A stretch of 64,000 bases of DNA from NCBI GenBank assembly GCA_959347315.1, contig OY365817.1, forward strand, positions 28,118,411 to 28,182,410. Reading direction: 5' to 3'. Both the position numbers and the translations under genes were made by a program. The DNA comes from Bimastos eiseni (lineage: Eukaryota; Annelida; Clitellata; Crassiclitellata; Lumbricidae). A model generated the notes under the pieces. It did no database searches and had not been told where the DNA came from. It saw only the letters and a program-made list of their open reading frames with translations. Of the stretch, positions 45,050 through 57,600 are shown piece by piece; positions within the stretch are counted from its first letter, which is position 1; each line of letters opens with the position of its first letter.

Positions 45050-45261
45050 GTCCAGTCCATAACTTGATAAATATTGTCTATCCGTATCATCCTGGGTCTT
45101 CCCTGGGCTGAGCTCTAGGTCTGTGCCTTGGATGATCTTCTCTAAACAATCTCCAGTCTTCCTTTTTATATGTCCAATTACCTCTTTTTGATCGAAGTAA
45201 ATTCCTTTCTCTTCGAGTGGCAAGTGTTCTATTAAAATTATGTGCCCTTAACTGTAGACAG

Positions 45262-46273
45262 AGTATTTGGAAATGAAAGACGTCTTGGAAAATACTGCGA
45301 AGGAAGGAAGTGAAGGGGACGCCATGAAGGGGATCACAACTTACCTCTATGAGCAGGTCATTTCAGATGACCTCACCCAAAAACACTCTGATGCAAATCC
45401 AGAATGTACCATCAGTGAAGATCTTTCCAAACTATACAGTTGGTAAGCTAGTCACGACTTCTGCTTGTATTCATAGAAACTGCTTTTTGTAAACTTGTGG
45501 AAAGCATGGATCACTTGGTTTTCTTTCTCATTTCTGTGTTTTTTCTGGAAAAATCTGGATGAGTTGCTTCTTTTAAGCCCTGGTATTGGGATGTATGAAC
45601 AAGCGTGTAATATCCAAGCTTATTCTTATGTACTTGTTGGCATAAAATTGTGTTAATAAACCGATTCTTTGAGCTTGAGCACCTTCATAATGACACAGAT
45701 TGAATCAGCCGATTGTTGACCCTTTCCACTTTTTACTAACATAGAAAGCTCCGTAGATTCCATTTTAAGCTATTTGCTACATAATTACCCCCTCCAGCTG
45801 ACAACCTGATATGCAGAACATTTATTGTTAGGATGCTTTATACTTCTAAAATTGATTTTTATTAGATTCTGTTCACAAAAGTGCAATTTCTCTGTGTTTC
45901 TCTGCCTTTCTATGCATGCTCTACCGCATTTTACCATTCATCAAGTTTTCGAACTCTGTTTCAACTTGCTCTAATCCTCCTTCATCATTCAATTCAATAA
46001 GTTTATCGTTCTCTGTTGTCCTCTTGTCTTCCCCTCCATTCTTCCATCAATTATTGTTCTTAGGAGGTAGTCTTTTCATTGTGTATTCTTGTGTGATTGG
46101 CAATTGGAAGCATATAAAATATACTTAATTGCTTATTTACTTGCAATCTAAAGCAACTGTGGCTTTCACTTTTCAGGTTCGTAGATGAAATTATATACAG
46201 CCAAGGAGTTGTTGGTATGATCAAGAAGATTGCCAGAAAGGAGAAGCCAGCCAAGTTAAGCGTCATCATGTAA
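45262..46273 (+). CDS. Last two exons of an unrecognised gene
   Basis: Exon 45262-45442 has a TGTAGACAG acceptor and a GTAAGC donor. Exon 46177-46273 has a CTTTTCAG acceptor and ends in TAA. They join in phase and read about 91 residues, including TTYLYEQVISDDLTQKH, ISEDLSKLYSWFVDEIIYSQ and a basic C-terminus (KKIARKEKPAKLSVIM). The balanced composition and clean splice signals suggest a real, largely helical protein end. The first exon starts mid-codon (two bases), so an upstream exon should end in phase 1; I could not locate it. Alternatively translation starts at the internal ATG at 45273. A candidate upstream exon with MSRPKPSTN..EEEEPLKGSNG (from 43997) has the wrong phase. I do not recognise the family. 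Confidence 0.6.
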
Positions 46274-46449
46274 AGTGGATCCCAAATGATGAAACCTTGT
46301 CGGGATGTGGAGTGTTTATGACTCACTTTTTTTAACTTGTGTTTAGACTGTTTTGTTCAAACCTTTTAAGATCTTTTTTTTTGCTTCTTTTCTGCGGTTG
46401 CTTGAAGACTGTTCTTTCAAATGTGGGTTAATTTTCATTGTGTTAGGTT

Positions 46450-46505
46450 GGAAGCGACTCTGATGAGTCTCTCTAGAAGTGGTGCTATATGAATTTACAA
46501 TTACA
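46450..46505 (+). repeat. LINE/SINE-type 3' hairpin end
   Basis: AGCGACTCTGATGAGTCTCT then AGAAGTGGTGCTATATGAAT, a decayed member of the GCGCCTCT..AGAGGCGC family. Confidence 0.5.
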
Positions 46506-46963
46506 GTTAGTTTATTACATGTGCTCTGTAATAACAAGGGCAAGACCAATTTCTAGAGATCAGTAATTATGGTGGAACTGCAACCATTGCTCGATACATC
46601 TCGATGTAATACATGGAAGATGATGCAGTGACCAAAGTTATTGATGTGTTCAAGTCTCAATACCTGACATTGAAGAAGATTTTTATTTATCATTTAAAAC
46701 TTTAGTTTATTTCACTGACATTTTTTATTAATTTTCCCAGAATTTCAAAAACTGATAATTCGTTTATCAGTAACTAACAAGCATTTTTTCATTAACAAAC
46801 AGGCACTTCATTTCGAGACCAAAACACAGCATAGTATAATTGACATTCATTGTACTTGGTATTGAAATCAAATCTTTTGCAGCAGTTTTACCATCTGGAT
46901 AATGCGTTGAATTCATTATGCTCCTAAGTATCTAAATAGCAGCAGAATAACAGAACAGAACAG

Positions 46964-46969
46964 AATAAA
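46964..46969 (+). terminator. Possible polyadenylation signal of the unrecognised gene
   Basis: AATAAA about 690 bp after the stop at 46273. Positional assignment only. Confidence 0.3.
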
Positions 46970-47244
46970 CACTTATTGCAGACGAAACAACAACAGCTTA
47001 ATATTTTGGTCGACTGAAAGGCACCTCTCATTCAATCTGGATGCATTTCATAGGAATTCTAAGTAGGGGTCTACTCTAATCTATTGCAGTTGCCTAATGT
47101 CCTTTAATCTCATCTAGTAACTCCACTGCTTCAGCTTGCTTACTATCTGTGACTTCTTCGATCTTATCTGAACTCGATCTGACTTCTCTAATGGATTTTC
47201 TGGGTATTGACCTGACTGTGCCTTTGTGTATTGTATGCTGCAGT

Positions 47245-47325
47245 GTTGGGCACGAGACCAAAACACCGAGACCGGGTGATCCGAGACAGAGACCGATGGT
47301 CCAGGACCAAGACCGATACTCTTTT
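47245..47325. repeat. GAGACC-rich repeat, copy 3
   Basis: GGGCACGAGACCAAAACACC, GAGACCGGGTGATCCGAGAC and ACCAAGACCGATACTC. Confidence 0.65.
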
Positions 47326-47429
47326 TTTATAGACAATTCAATTTATTAAGACGCTAAAACGGAATAACGCTTAAAACATTAATTATATTGCTGAAGAATA
47401 CTACTAATCTTAATAATGGTCCAGAAAAC

Positions 47430-47720
47430 AGTTTTACCGGCCAGTCTCATGGGATGGCTGGCCACCCTAAAAAGACGATGCCGGTCAGACATGGTCATGA
47501 AAATGTTAACGTTGCATGTGTGTATCAGACTCAACACGGGACTCGCATGCCCATAGTAATATGGGCATGTGGTCAGAGTAAGTTTAAGAGGACGAGCGTC
47601 TTACGGCTCAACAGATTTTTGTTGAACTCTTACTCTCCTAGGCCTTAATATTGTACATGTAATTGGCTGCGTTGTGTCAGCTATATTTTCTCAATAAACG
47701 GAAATACATACATACATAGA
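47430..47720 (+). mobile_element. Probable retroelement 3' end with CATA tail
   Basis: Ends TCTCAATAAACGGAAATACA followed by a short CATACATACATA run, as in non-LTR elements with microsatellite tails. An open frame at 47388-47648 ends just before. Its peptide (QTQHGTRMPIVIWACG) was not recognised. The upstream boundary is unknown. Confidence 0.4.
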
Positions 47721-47899
47721 ATATTCAGCGACGCTAATGCACGTGAGCTAAGTGCAATAGATTTAATTGGTTGAGGTAATTTCTTGTACTGTTCTAGCGC
47801 GTTTCAAAAGTATTAAAAGAATTAAGAATGCATTTTTCCATTTTGTTTGCCTTATATTAATCGTAGCGCTATAACAGTAAGCGAATGCTTTGTACAATA

Positions 47900-48223
47900 T
47901 GAACTATCTGGGGTTAGAGTGTGTAGCGGTAAACACGAGCGTGAAAGACTGGTTAAAGAGATCGTTTACAAAATAAAACTGGTATTGTGTTATGTTTATA
48001 TTAGTTAGCGGTACACGGAATAATTATTTAAATGCATTTATCATGCATCATCCGTATAACTATTCTTAGATCTGTGGTGTGTGGCGGTAAACAACAGTAA
48101 ATACGAGCGTTAAAGACTCGTTAAAGAGATCGTTTACCGAATAAAACTGGTGTTGAATTATGTTTATTTTATTTAGCGATAAAGCTGTCAGCTTTAAGGC
48201 ACGGAATAATTATTTAAGTGCAT
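47900..48223. repeat. Diverged tandem duplication, unit about 140-165 bp
   Basis: Copies at about 47900-48038 and 48056-48223 share AAAGAGATCGTTTAC and ACGGAATAATTATTTAA. The second copy has an extra AAAGCTGTCAGCTTTAAGGC segment, which can form a small hairpin. Confidence 0.75.
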
Positions 48224-48623
48224 ATTCTTCGATTGATGCTGTATATAGTCAACACTCCCTACAGGCTATCAACTCCATATGATAGTCCCACCCATTCAAG
48301 AATATTTGGTTGTTCGTAACAGTAATCTCCAAACTTCTAAAGCTCTAGCAATTCATGTTTGAAAATGCTTCAAGCAGTTCTTCCACCCACCTTAGTGTAC
48401 ATTACACTACATACAACTTCAGGCTTCAGCGGTTGGTATTGCAGCTTGTCACGTGTTTGTATTTCAGAAATGCAATTTTGCTGTTGTGTCCAATTTCTGG
48501 GCAGCAAAATTAATGAACAAGAAGCTTGCTTTTATGTACATTTCAAAGATTACACTCATCTTTCGTTGTTTGCTGAATTGCTAGAGCTAATTCTGTGGAT
48601 TTTTTAGGTTAAGATATTCAACG

Positions 48624-51600
48624 ATGTCTGGCATCACACTCACGGAAGAAGTCATCCTGAACTTAACTGGGAAAAAGATATCGCAACTCTGTCAGATGAA
48701 AGATCTTGAGTAAGTTCAGGATCGTGCTGGCAAGAACATTGAACATGTTTTACACAGTTATCCAACACATACAAGCATAATCATGCAATATGTTATACAT
48801 GATCATATTACCAATGCGTTAACACAATCATCCAACATGTTGCACTGTCATCCAACGCATTGCCTTAATTATCCTAGATATCACGTTAACAACAACTGTA
48901 AAACTTTGTCATCTTTTTTCTGAGCAGTGTGAGTGGCAGCAAGATTAAGCGCGTTGATCCTGGAGCCTTCAAGAAACTTGTGAATCTAAGAGGTCTAAAG
49001 TTGTCCAACAACCAAATCCGTTCGTTGTCTTTTGAGTCCGACTTAAGTCACCTTCAGCGATTGGACATCAAAGAGAATTGCATCAGTTCACTGGAATTTC
49101 TTCACCAGCTTCCGAATCTCGAAGAAATTGTCCTTGAATGCAACGGTCTCGAGGTATGTTGCATCCTGTGGTATTTACCCTGAGGTAATGTAATCATTTA
49201 TTGAGAGTTTGATCTGTTTGTTCTAGAGCATAAACGGAAATCGCCTCGGCCGAATATCCCGTTTTTTAGGCCTATTCGGAAGTATTCCCTTGGCAAATGT
49301 TATACACACAAATAGGTAACAATAAAAAAATTTAATTCAATCGTTTTTTATAAATATTTAACAATCTAAATACGAACATTATTAGTTATTAAGGGCACAA
49401 ACATTTATTTTGCTAATTTTTCATTACGTGAAACGGTGAAAGTCACAAATTTTAAGCTTTGACTGCGAATGGTACTCGCCGGGGCACAGTTGCCACTACT
49501 AGTTGGTTCATACCTGGATCCAGCAAATAATGCATTCAAATACTCAGATTCGTTACTCGGTGGAAATTGTCTACTCGGTTAGACCCTAGTTTGTTCTGTC
49601 AATTCTCTTTCGTTGTTTGGGCATTCACTAAGGCTCATCAATTCGAATGAATGTTGTAAACAGGTAATTGTAATTGCAAATTTATGTAGAACTGCTTCAA
49701 GAGAAACTTGTCATAGGCAGTCTTAAATGAATGTTTATAGGTTGAAAAATTGAAATAGTCGGACAGGGTTGGTGAATGAAGTTGCATTATATTCGAGCAA
49801 TTAGCATGCTGAAGTATCAACTCATGGCAGTTAGAAGCTTTGAGATTTTGTCCACTTAAGCGAAAATTCTTTTTTAATGAGAATGCTTCACTTAAATTGC
49901 ATTTGGGTGAAATTTCGTTCAGTTACCTACCGGTGGGAATATTGGCCAACGGGGTAGGGGAAAGGTCACCCACCCTCATGTGTTCGGGTTTAGACGTGCG
50001 TCTTACGCATTGGACGCTAGCATGATCGAAGTTAAGCATTGCCATTAGTGACTGACTCGTTTGTTAATAAGTTTATTACTGTGCTATTGTATTATGAATA
50101 TTATATTTTAGAATTCGTTCACTGAAAAATTTAAATAGTGCCATTTTAAGGTAACTACTCAAAATCACACCCAACTCCAGCCAGTACAGAAAGGTAACTC
50201 CTGAGATAGACCATTCCAAACCCTAGGGCCTATGATTTTGCATAGCTGCTGTACATGCAAATGGAACATAAAGAACCTCATCATCAGAGCAAAGGTAGTG
50301 ACTACAAAGTAATTCTGTTGTGTTTTATTTTTAGGCATGGCATACTTACTTTGCAGTTCTGATTTGTCCGAAGTTGGCGAAGCTCAACAACGTTCCAACG
50401 ATGAAGCTTCGTTTGGCTGTGAAGGGGTGTCAGGAAGCGTGCTGGAGTCTCGTAAGAATGTTGTTCCTTCCTAAGGTTTTCGCTTATTTCAGTGGGAAAT
50501 GGTTTCCATTGATTGATCAGAACTTTTCACATGCTATCGTAGTCATAAATTCTGGGTACAACTTTTTACTCATTCATTCATGTTAAGACGTATATAGCGC
50601 CTTTTATGAGTCTACTTGGAGTGCTCCCAGCCCAACCACAGCGATACAAGTCTGTCTTAAGCAACTTGTTATTGTAAAATGAAGGCACATTGTGAACTGT
50701 CACATCTCTAAGGCGAGTGTGCTCCAGGTGGAAAGGCCAACGACTGAGAAGGTGTGATTGTTCAAGGTGTCATAACTATCAGGCGAAAATGAATTCCAAT
50801 ACCTTGTTGACATTCTGAGCTCCACTCAATATTTTCTAGTATTACTTGCTGCTTAGAGATATAACAATTAATTGAATAGAGTAATATTTTATTTCTATTC
50901 TTGTCTTTACAGATGGAATCTCTTTGGACTGAGGAGTTTTTTGATTCTGATTTGACCGAATCGAATCGTACATCCAAAGTGAACGAGTTTCTGCACAAAG
51001 TTCGTGCGAAGAAGTTGTCAGGATTGACCGTTCCTATTCAGTTCAAGGATGTTTTGGTAGGTCATACTTGGTCTTTAGAAATGGATTGCTCAGTGGTTAG
51101 CATGCTGGGCTTTCAATTGAGAGGTCATCAGATTGAATCCCAGCCAAGGAAGAAATTTGGTTGATGTTTTCGATCCTTCTTCGTCCCTTAGCCATCTCGG
51201 ATGTGATGAGTACATTGACTGTACACTGTCGGTGGGAAGATGTGACGGTTAGGGAGAGGGTATAAGATGTACTGTAAGATTATGATTGCATGGCTATCTG
51301 TGCAGATATTATTGAGAAATCGGCTAACCTTTGACCCTTTTGGTTGGACCTTTTGCCCTCTGTGTTAATCATGATGTCACTTCATTGGCTTACTGATGTT
51401 CTCTGAATAGATGACTAAGCAGATTCGATTTTGCAGCTCATACTATAGAGAGCATCTTTGTTTCAGATGAAGAAACTATGCGAAGAATTCTTTAATCAGC
51501 TCGAGGCGAAGAAACTCGCATCGAAGACGACGGAAGACGAAGAAACAGCAGAAACGGACGAAGACGAAGTGGACGTGGAGCAAATCTTTGTTAGTAATCG

Positions 51601-54600
51601 TCGTAATCATCTCGTTACTCTAAATGTTGGATTAATGTGTCAGGCACATAACAAATTAGGTTACTAACACCTCATACCCTGACAAATGCTCTCTTTCTTT
51701 TGGCATTTAACATAAAATTTCAGAATGTGTATTTATAAATATACATGCAATTACATATAACAGGCTTTGAAGTGGTGGATCCAACCGCATGGAATAGACT
51801 ACTGCAAGAACTTCACCTTCTGCCCAGGATCTCCTCATCTGCATTCTGCTCATTGCTGAAAATCACTCTCTTTAGCTATAGTAAGACCAAGAGCACCTCT
51901 GAGCAGATATCTATATTAAGTTTCAATGGTTGATTGATTTGTTCATTGGATTGAGTATTTCTTGATAACCTGGTTTGTTTTTGGGTCAGGTTCCTCTGCA
52001 CGACTACGAACCGACCCACTTCCTTCGCTGTCACTTCAACGACAAGAAGGCCATAAAAAACGGTCACCATGACGACGACCCGACCGATGAACTCACGAAC
52101 GTGTGGTCCTGCGCCATGGAACCAAATCCACAGAACTCGGGTACAAGCAAAATTAAATTACATTTTTGGACTGTTAAGGAAATACTACATTGGACTGAAA
52201 TTTAAATTAAATTAAGTTTGTTACTGAATTCTGTTAAATTAATGACTCCTAAAACGAGTCACTACACTGGACTGGAATTGCTGTTCAATTTAATTGTGTT
52301 TTTGTTTTTAGTTTAATTACTGTGATTGTGTAATTGGTTTGGCAGAATAATATTTCCGCGAGAGGCGGCCATGGGTATAAATTGTTAGCAGGGTACGATT
52401 TGTCAAAATATAAATGGGGGTCAGTCGAATGATGAGAATTTCGGGGACTCTGAAGACTTCCCCACTTTATCACCATCCTTGTAGCTGAATCTGGGGGTCC
52501 AACCCTCTTACCCTCTATGGCAGAGTGTTAGTGACTTCATCTGTCTTGGCCAGTCCTCGTCCATGCCCTCTCATCTTCCCACTGACTGTATGTGGTTTGT
52601 GTGCCCATCGCAGCCGAGTTTACTCAAGGATGCACACAAAGCTAAAATTAAAACAGATTTCAAATGCTTTGGTGAAGTATCTGTCCACATTGTTTTGCCA
52701 TCTGATGCAATTTATTTCTTTGTAGTGACATTTAACATCACATAGTCTATTGCAGATAGCGCCTTTGGGTGGATATCTCCAAGGGACGCTATATATATGT
52801 TCAATTACATGTGGAGGATGTGGGTCTATTGGTTAGCGGGTCGGACTGTCGGCGTCAATATTTGGGGCACCCATGGCTTCCCCATCTGCATGTTGATTAA
52901 GAAAGAGATCTCATCATAGTCTTTTGTGTAGACTTTAAGGACCTCCTCTTAATGGCTCTGAATTTAGGTTTCATGCTCTGCAATGTTCCCCTACGAGATC
53001 TGGGTCGGTTGAAGTTAAGAACTGGGTCAGTTTGCTTTTCACTTTGCAGACGAGACAACAGGAATTGTGGCGACCTGTGGGGGCGATTGCGTCTGCCTCA
53101 TCGACTGCAGCACCGGTCTCGTTATGAAGAGGTTTCGACAAGTCAAGGAGGTAATTTATTAGGTTTGATTGTAGATTTAGAGTTACATGTGACATTTTAT
53201 GACAGATTGATAAGAAAAAAATGATGAGAAATATTAAAGGAATAAATTATCAGTAAAAATTCTAAGAAAACATGAACGGAAAAAATGATGATTAGAGTTA
53301 AATTTTCAATAACAGTTTTCCACTTTGAGCAAAAAATATTTTATTACAACAATGTTGTTAAAAATGATCTTTGTTAAAACTAGTCTCTGTACGCCAACCA
53401 CTTTTGGTTCAACATTTGTCTCTGCTGTTTGATTGTGCCAATGTTTTTCTTGGTATTGCTGTAATTCACTGTTTTACATTTGACCTAAATGACTTTGAAT
53501 GATGTTTGAATAATGTGTGACTAAATGACTTAAATCATGTCTCACTCAAATGATGCGAAACAGTGCCTGACTTAAATGACTTGAAATGACATATGTTTTT
53601 AAATGACGTGTGTGTTAAATGACTTGAAATGACTTCTGTTGTAGCAATTCTACTGCGTGGCTTGGACGACACTAACGCTTGAATGCGATGGAATTCAAAG
53701 GAAATCGAATATCTTGGCAGTGTCTGGTATGGTTTATATTATTTACTCTTTTTGCATAATTTCTATTGTATGTTTTGATCAATGCTGTAAAGATAAATAT
53801 ATCTTGTGAGACAACTTTTTTATGGTCTGTGAGACTCCATTGTCAGAGTCATTTTGATCAATTGCTTGTTTTGTTTTTCGGATGCAGGTCACAATGGTCT
53901 GCTTAAGCTTCTTCATCCGGGTCAGTTGGTATGCTACGCTGAACACGGTTCCGGTCGACCGATCAAAGCCGTTCAGGATTTCTACTACAGCTGTCTCATG
54001 TTTCATCCACAGCAGAAGACCTGGCTTTTCTGTAAGGGCCTGAATTCTGCTTATACAAAGATGGATTGTTTGAGTAATATTCTGGCATAATAATAATAAT
54101 AATAAAGACGATTTATTTGGCGCCGTAACGCGGCCATACTGCTACAAGGGCGCCTCACGTACAACTGATGGTATAGGGTTAAGATGCAGAGGGTTATAGA
54201 TGTGTTGATTAAGATGCATAGGGTTAAGATGTGTATGGTTAAAATGACCAGGATTAAGAGATTTTAGGCTAAGATGTGTCTGGTGAAGATGCATAGCCTT
54301 TAAATGTGTAGGGTTGAGATACATTGGGTTAAGATACATTGAGTTAAGACACATTGGGTTAAGACACATTGGGTTAAGATACATTGGGTTGAGATGTGTA
54401 GTGTTAAGATGTGTAGATAGTGTTGCTTAGTAAATGCATAATAATAATAATAAACAACGATTGTATTATTACAATTATAATGATAGTATCCTAGAATATC
54501 TTGAATATACCAGGTTGTGTTTTGTATCCTGTGGTTACTGCTAATAGGACATTACCTGTAACTTCATTTGCTCATGGCAGAATCCCTGTGCTCTAGTCTT

Positions 54601-57600
54601 GATCTGGCCAAGAAATTCCCATCCCTGGAGACGTGCTAGTGCCTTGTATCGGATGGCTCAGTCTTTTAATCGACGTGTCTGCTAGAGGTGCTACATAAAT
54701 ATTTAAATCTTTTACAGGTGGTTCTTCCGACACCACGATTACGTTGTTTGACATCGGTACGCCAGCAGGGGAACAGTACACGAGCGAAATCAAGTATGCT
54801 AGCACAACTGTACTAACTGACTATAATGCCGTTTCATTAGTTATCGATTTTAATTAAATCTCTAAATATAGTAATAGTAATAATTTTCTTTTAATTTCAA
54901 ACTGACAAACCACAGCAAGATTACAAGTACAGTATGAACGAATGATGATAGGTCATTACAGGAGTAGAATTTAGCTGTCTGCAGCCATGCAAGGCGCCCA
55001 TTACGTAACACATCTAATTTAACCAATGCCGCTGCCTAATGAAAGAAGGACTAGTCAACCTTATGGGGATGAGGGTATCGACTCTGTGCCCCAGTGTATT
55101 ATCCATTACCCTTGAGCATTCCATTGAATATTATAATTACTTTAGTAATTTTCTTCTTTTGAGTGGTACCATTTCATTTTGGCTCTGAGGGTTAGTTTTT
55201 TCACTTTACTGAAATCACTGAATATCAGATATGATTCAGTCATTTTCACGCATTGCAAACCTTTGGTCTGAAAGCTCAATTTTGCAAAGTGAATTCGAAT
55301 TTGTGCAGTATGAAAAAGAAACTCTTGAAAGCTGTTTGAAAATGAATTTTATCATAATTTACAATGAGAAGTAAATTGAAAAATGTCCACTTATAAATAC
55401 CATTGTTATTATTATTAGCATTTTAAATAATTTTGTTCTGTCTTCTTTGTCTTTAAAGGCAAATTCTTATTCTCGTTACTAAGCCAGCCGCTCTTTTAAT
55501 AAACATGGTTTTCCATGAATCGACCAACCATCTGGTGGCTGGAACAGGAAAAGGTTGTTTCGCATGGCCGATCGACAAGGATAAGATCAAGACGAAGGGA
55601 TCGTCCAAACGATAGTGAGGGCTTCGTTTAGTTTTCAGATTACTTCTAATTGTGACTGATTTTATTTAGTTACTGATTATTAGTTTAGAGATGTGGTCGT
55701 TTTGCTCGATTTGACTGTGTTGATGATTTGGAAATTAATGAGTGAATGAAAGGATGAATAAAATGAGCGATTGAATGAGCGGATAAAGTGAATGATTGAA
55801 TGAACCCAATTGATGAGCGAATGTAAACTGAATGAACAAAGTACGCGTTTGGTTTGAACCGGTGTCTAATTTCCACTGAAGAATAGAAATTTCATCTTGC
55901 TATTTTGTTTCGAGGGATTCAAGAACAAAATGTGTATTTGGGAGTCATTCGTTCAGTAAGTACTGTGTACTTACGCATTGTGGGGTTTTACCCAAACGCA
56001 TGTACTTGCTTATGGGGGTTCTACAGATCTGTATGCATGGGGTGAATCCTGAATAAAAATCTGTTTATTATTGACCTTCCTCCTTGATTGAGTCTATTTT
56101 ATTCGAATCATATGTACTCAGGTGAGGGTGTAAAAAATTACACATGCGTACAGGGAGAGAGCTATTTCTATATACATATTGAATGGATGACCTTTATATG
56201 GACTCTGGTTCTTTTTATCACTAATGTCAAAGTGTGGTTTACATTATTGCCTTTCAAGTAAAAATAAATAATTGTTTCTGTGTTTCAGCGAGCCTTCTCT
56301 GGAGCTTCAGCTTCCTTCCGGACAGAAGATGGTCGATGGTCTCGTCCTTCTCAACGCCGACTATGTTGGTCAGTTGCAGGGAATTTGCTTGGAGTGGGTG
56401 ATGATTAGGGTTGCGGGACGATTCGGGATCAATCCGGGACATGGGTTAAGCAAGTCTGATTCCGGGATTGTCCCGTCGAATTCTGGGTGGAAATGCGCTC
56501 TGATGACTAGATCTTAGACTGTTTCTATGTTACGTGATAGGGTCTTGTTTGCTGTGGCCCAGCTGTTGTAGTTTTTATCTCGAAGTTATATGGTGCCAAT
56601 TCATAGGTGCTCCTGACCTGATGGCAAAAATTGTAGTTGAATAGAATGACTTACAAATGCCTACTGAAAGGCAATAAACAGAGGTTACAGGAACAAACTA
56701 AGGTCACTGGGGAAAAAGGTTTCATATCTGCCCCGTTTGCTCTGTTTGTGCAGTTGGGGCCATCCATTTAGTATGCATGCAGAAATCCTGGAAAATTGAC
56801 CCCCTCCCTGTCCGCATGTCTCCTATTGTACACACCCTACCTTTGTATATATGTATTATACGACAGTTAAATTCGACTCCTGTAATAATTTGTCATAAAT
56901 CTTAGTGCGGTTTGTCAGTTTGAAATGTTATTATTATTTTGTGATGAGCTGTGCAGTTGATATATATCTTTTGGTGATTGCAGCGTGCAAGTGTGTGGCC
57001 AGTGGCAGCATTTTCATCTTCAGCTTAACGAAGGCCCTCAAACACATGAATATCCAGATATCGCAGTTAGAGTGGTGTCAAACGAACACGGATTTCATCA
57101 GCATCGGTTCAAGAAATGGTTATTATGCCTCAACTAATTTATGCATTCGAAATTTATGTGACAGAAATTTATTTCACTAGTGGATGTAGACATCTGTTAT
57201 TTAGCTGCTTAGATAACATCTAGATCATCTGATAGGCAAGAGTGGTCGCTTGTAGCAATTGTGATTATGACAATTTCTATGGTATTGTCAGTAGCAAGCT
57301 ACTTCTAGGATGCTAGACAATGTTAACCAACTGCTCAAGATCATACAATATGAGTATATTTTAAATGTGGAGTTTTGTGTCCTGAATAGAAGCAGGAAGG
57401 CCGTTCTAGGCATGGGGGCCAACGACCCAATAGCCCATTTTTTTCTTATATAAGCATGGCAATAAAAAATGATATTCATTGATATTTTTGTCCAATGAAA
57501 AGATATATTCCAGCATGGTAATAACAAGATGATTATCGTTAATATTTTTTTATAAAGATACATTCCAGCATGGTAATAAAATGATAATATATCATTGATA

